Origin: Allosphingosinicella vermicomposti
GTDB taxonomy: Bacteria; Pseudomonadota; Alphaproteobacteria; Sphingomonadales; Sphingomonadaceae
Direction of reading: 5' to 3'
NCBI RefSeq assembly: GCF_003012815.1
Contig: NZ_PXYJ01000001.1
Coordinates: 992,001-1,056,000 of the forward strand
DNA: 64,000 bases
In this document: in pieces, positions 63,437 through 64,000 of the stretch
How positions within the stretch are numbered: position 1 is the first letter of the stretch
How the letters are laid out: each line of letters starts with the position of its first letter
The notes under the pieces: generated by a model
What the model was told of the DNA's origin: nothing
Database searches by the model: none
What the model saw: only the letters and a program-made list of their open reading frames with translations
Program-made: the position numbers and the translations under genes

Positions 63437-63506
63437 CCGCTAGTCCTGATCCTGTCGAAGGACGGTTCCAGGTGGTTCCGTCCTTCGACAAGCTCAGGAC
63501 TAGTGG
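63437..63506. repeat. Intergenic palindrome, family A
   Basis: CCGCTAGTCCTGATCCTGTCGAAGGACGG pairs with CCGTCCTTCGACAAGCTCAGGACTAGTGG in the convergent gap after gltA. Among the family A copies its arms extend furthest inward. Confidence 0.88.
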
Positions 63507-63519
63507 AGTGATCTGATTT

Positions 63520-64000
63520 TTAATCCTCATCCCGACTTGGCACTGGGCGGTGCACATGACGCTGCGCCCAGAAGAAGGATCCGGCCGCATAGATGGCCAT
63601 TGCGGACAGGCCGGTGATCCACAATCCGGTGACCGCAAAAGGTAGGAGCAGCCAAGTCAGCCCCTTGCGCTCCGCGAGGAACAGGCGCCCTTCGACGATC
63701 CGCCCCTTTGCCTCGCCATGCAAAGCGGCGAGAAACGCGATGATGGTAAAGGCGAGGACGATGCAGCCCCAACCGCTCGGCTCGCGCAACGCGATACCCA
63801 GTCCGGCGAGCGCCGCGCCCGCACTCCACGGCAACACACGCCGCCAGCGCCGGAGGTTTGCCGGATCAACCATGCGAAGCCGCGCCAGCCGCTCGGCAAT
63901 GCCGTCGAGCGGCGTGACGGCGAGCATCAGCAAGACACCCGGCAGCAGCCAGCCTTGCAGGAAGAAACCGAATGCAATGACGCTGAGCCCGGCTGCCGCA
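63520..64000 (-). CDS. Membrane protein, N-terminus beyond window
   Basis: The frame stays open to the end of the window, so only the C-terminal 159 residues or so are seen. Four to five helices are visible: one at the window edge (LSVIAFGFFLQGWLLPGVLL), then VLPWSAGAALAGLGIAL, WGCIVLAFTIIAFLAALHG and LLLPFAVTGLWITGLSAMAIYAAGSFFWAQ. The loops carry RLARLRMVDPANLRRWRR and EAKGRIVEGRLFLAERKG. I do not recognise a family from this part. The tail HVHRPVPSRDED is polar. Function unknown. Confidence 0.75.
   Translation of the reverse strand, partial: AAAGLSVIAFGFFLQGWLLPGVLLMLAVTPLDGIAERLARLRMVDPANLRRWRRVLPWSAGAALAGLGIALREPSGWGCIVLAFTIIAFLAALHGEAKGRIVEGRLFLAERKGLTWLLLPFAVTGLWITGLSAMAIYAAGSFFWAQRHVHRPVPSRDED

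Noticed and set aside
13764-63506. Repeated palindromes considered as CRISPR repeats
   Set aside because: They are dispersed single elements with no regular spacers, and no cas gene is present.

Overview
The window reads as a contiguous piece of the chromosome of an alphaproteobacterium, most likely a member of the Sphingomonadales (Sphingomonas/Sphingopyxis/Novosphingobium relatives). The reasons are: an Hfq with two Sm domains in one chain (which I recall from this order), fused IspDF, a GatCAB amidotransferase, a CcmCDEFGH cytochrome c maturation operon, an NtrYX-hfq-hflX block, high GC, and many small intergenic palindromes built on CTTCGACAAGCTCAG-type and GGCGAAAGCC-type cores. Gene density is high, with many ATGA/GTGA stop-start overlaps. 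I see no prophage, insertion sequence, CRISPR array, rRNA or plasmid function. This is core-genome territory, and most interest lies in details of otherwise standard loci.

Layout. 1-6.4 kb (minus): dusB, ntrY, ntrX, hfq, hflX (cut by the window edge); ntrB/ntrC are absent from their usual place. 6.4-13.7 kb: ispDF, a secreted unknown and pncC in one coupled operon (plus); a RatA/COQ10-type protein and lipA (minus); carbonic anhydrase, a SpoU methyltransferase and a META lipoprotein (plus); rmuC (minus). 13.9-21.6 kb: a Cys-rich four-helix copper-type protein, def, recR, fmt-truA, an XRE regulator, two unknowns, hppD and trxB. 21.7-25.6 kb: an acyl carrier protein, an AMP-forming ligase and a PLP decarboxylase of the kind usually found with exosortase A, then a Crp-family regulator. 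25.6-30.1 kb: tRNA-Met, a DUF3775 protein, a 2H phosphoesterase coupled to kup, and ald. 30.2-35 kb: seven ccm genes, each overlapping the next.

35-47 kb: an EamA exporter, a Leu/Phe-type dehydrogenase, tRNA-His, tRNA-Val, then the protein quality-control block hupB-lon-clpX-clpP-(glycosyltransferase)-tig (all minus), tRNA-Leu and gatB. 47-48.9 kb: an unlisted 55-residue frame tightly coupled between gatA and gatB, then gatA and gatC. 49-53.5 kb: a DUF4153 membrane protein, a DUF3089 hydrolase, ruvX, pyrB. 53.6-56.6 kb: a three-gene minus-strand operon of ParA ATPase, ribbon-helix-helix protein and TPR/SPOR lipoprotein, then a PilZ protein. 56.6-64 kb: serB and miaA (head to head with overlapping start codons), comEC, gltX, gltA and the end of a membrane protein.

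How the parts fit: gltX (Glu-tRNA) and GatCAB (Gln-tRNA by amidation) share a pathway; def, fmt and tig all act on nascent chains; Lon, ClpXP and trigger factor form a proteostasis block in which clpP and lon carry similar heat-shock-type promoter candidates; ccm genes mature c-type cytochromes; Hfq and HflX share a transcript. No clearly new large system is visible. The best leads are the gatA-gatB micro-gene, the tandem Hfq with a divergent second domain, the orphan ACP-ligase-decarboxylase set, the ParA-RHH-SPOR operon and the family of palindromic intergenic elements.
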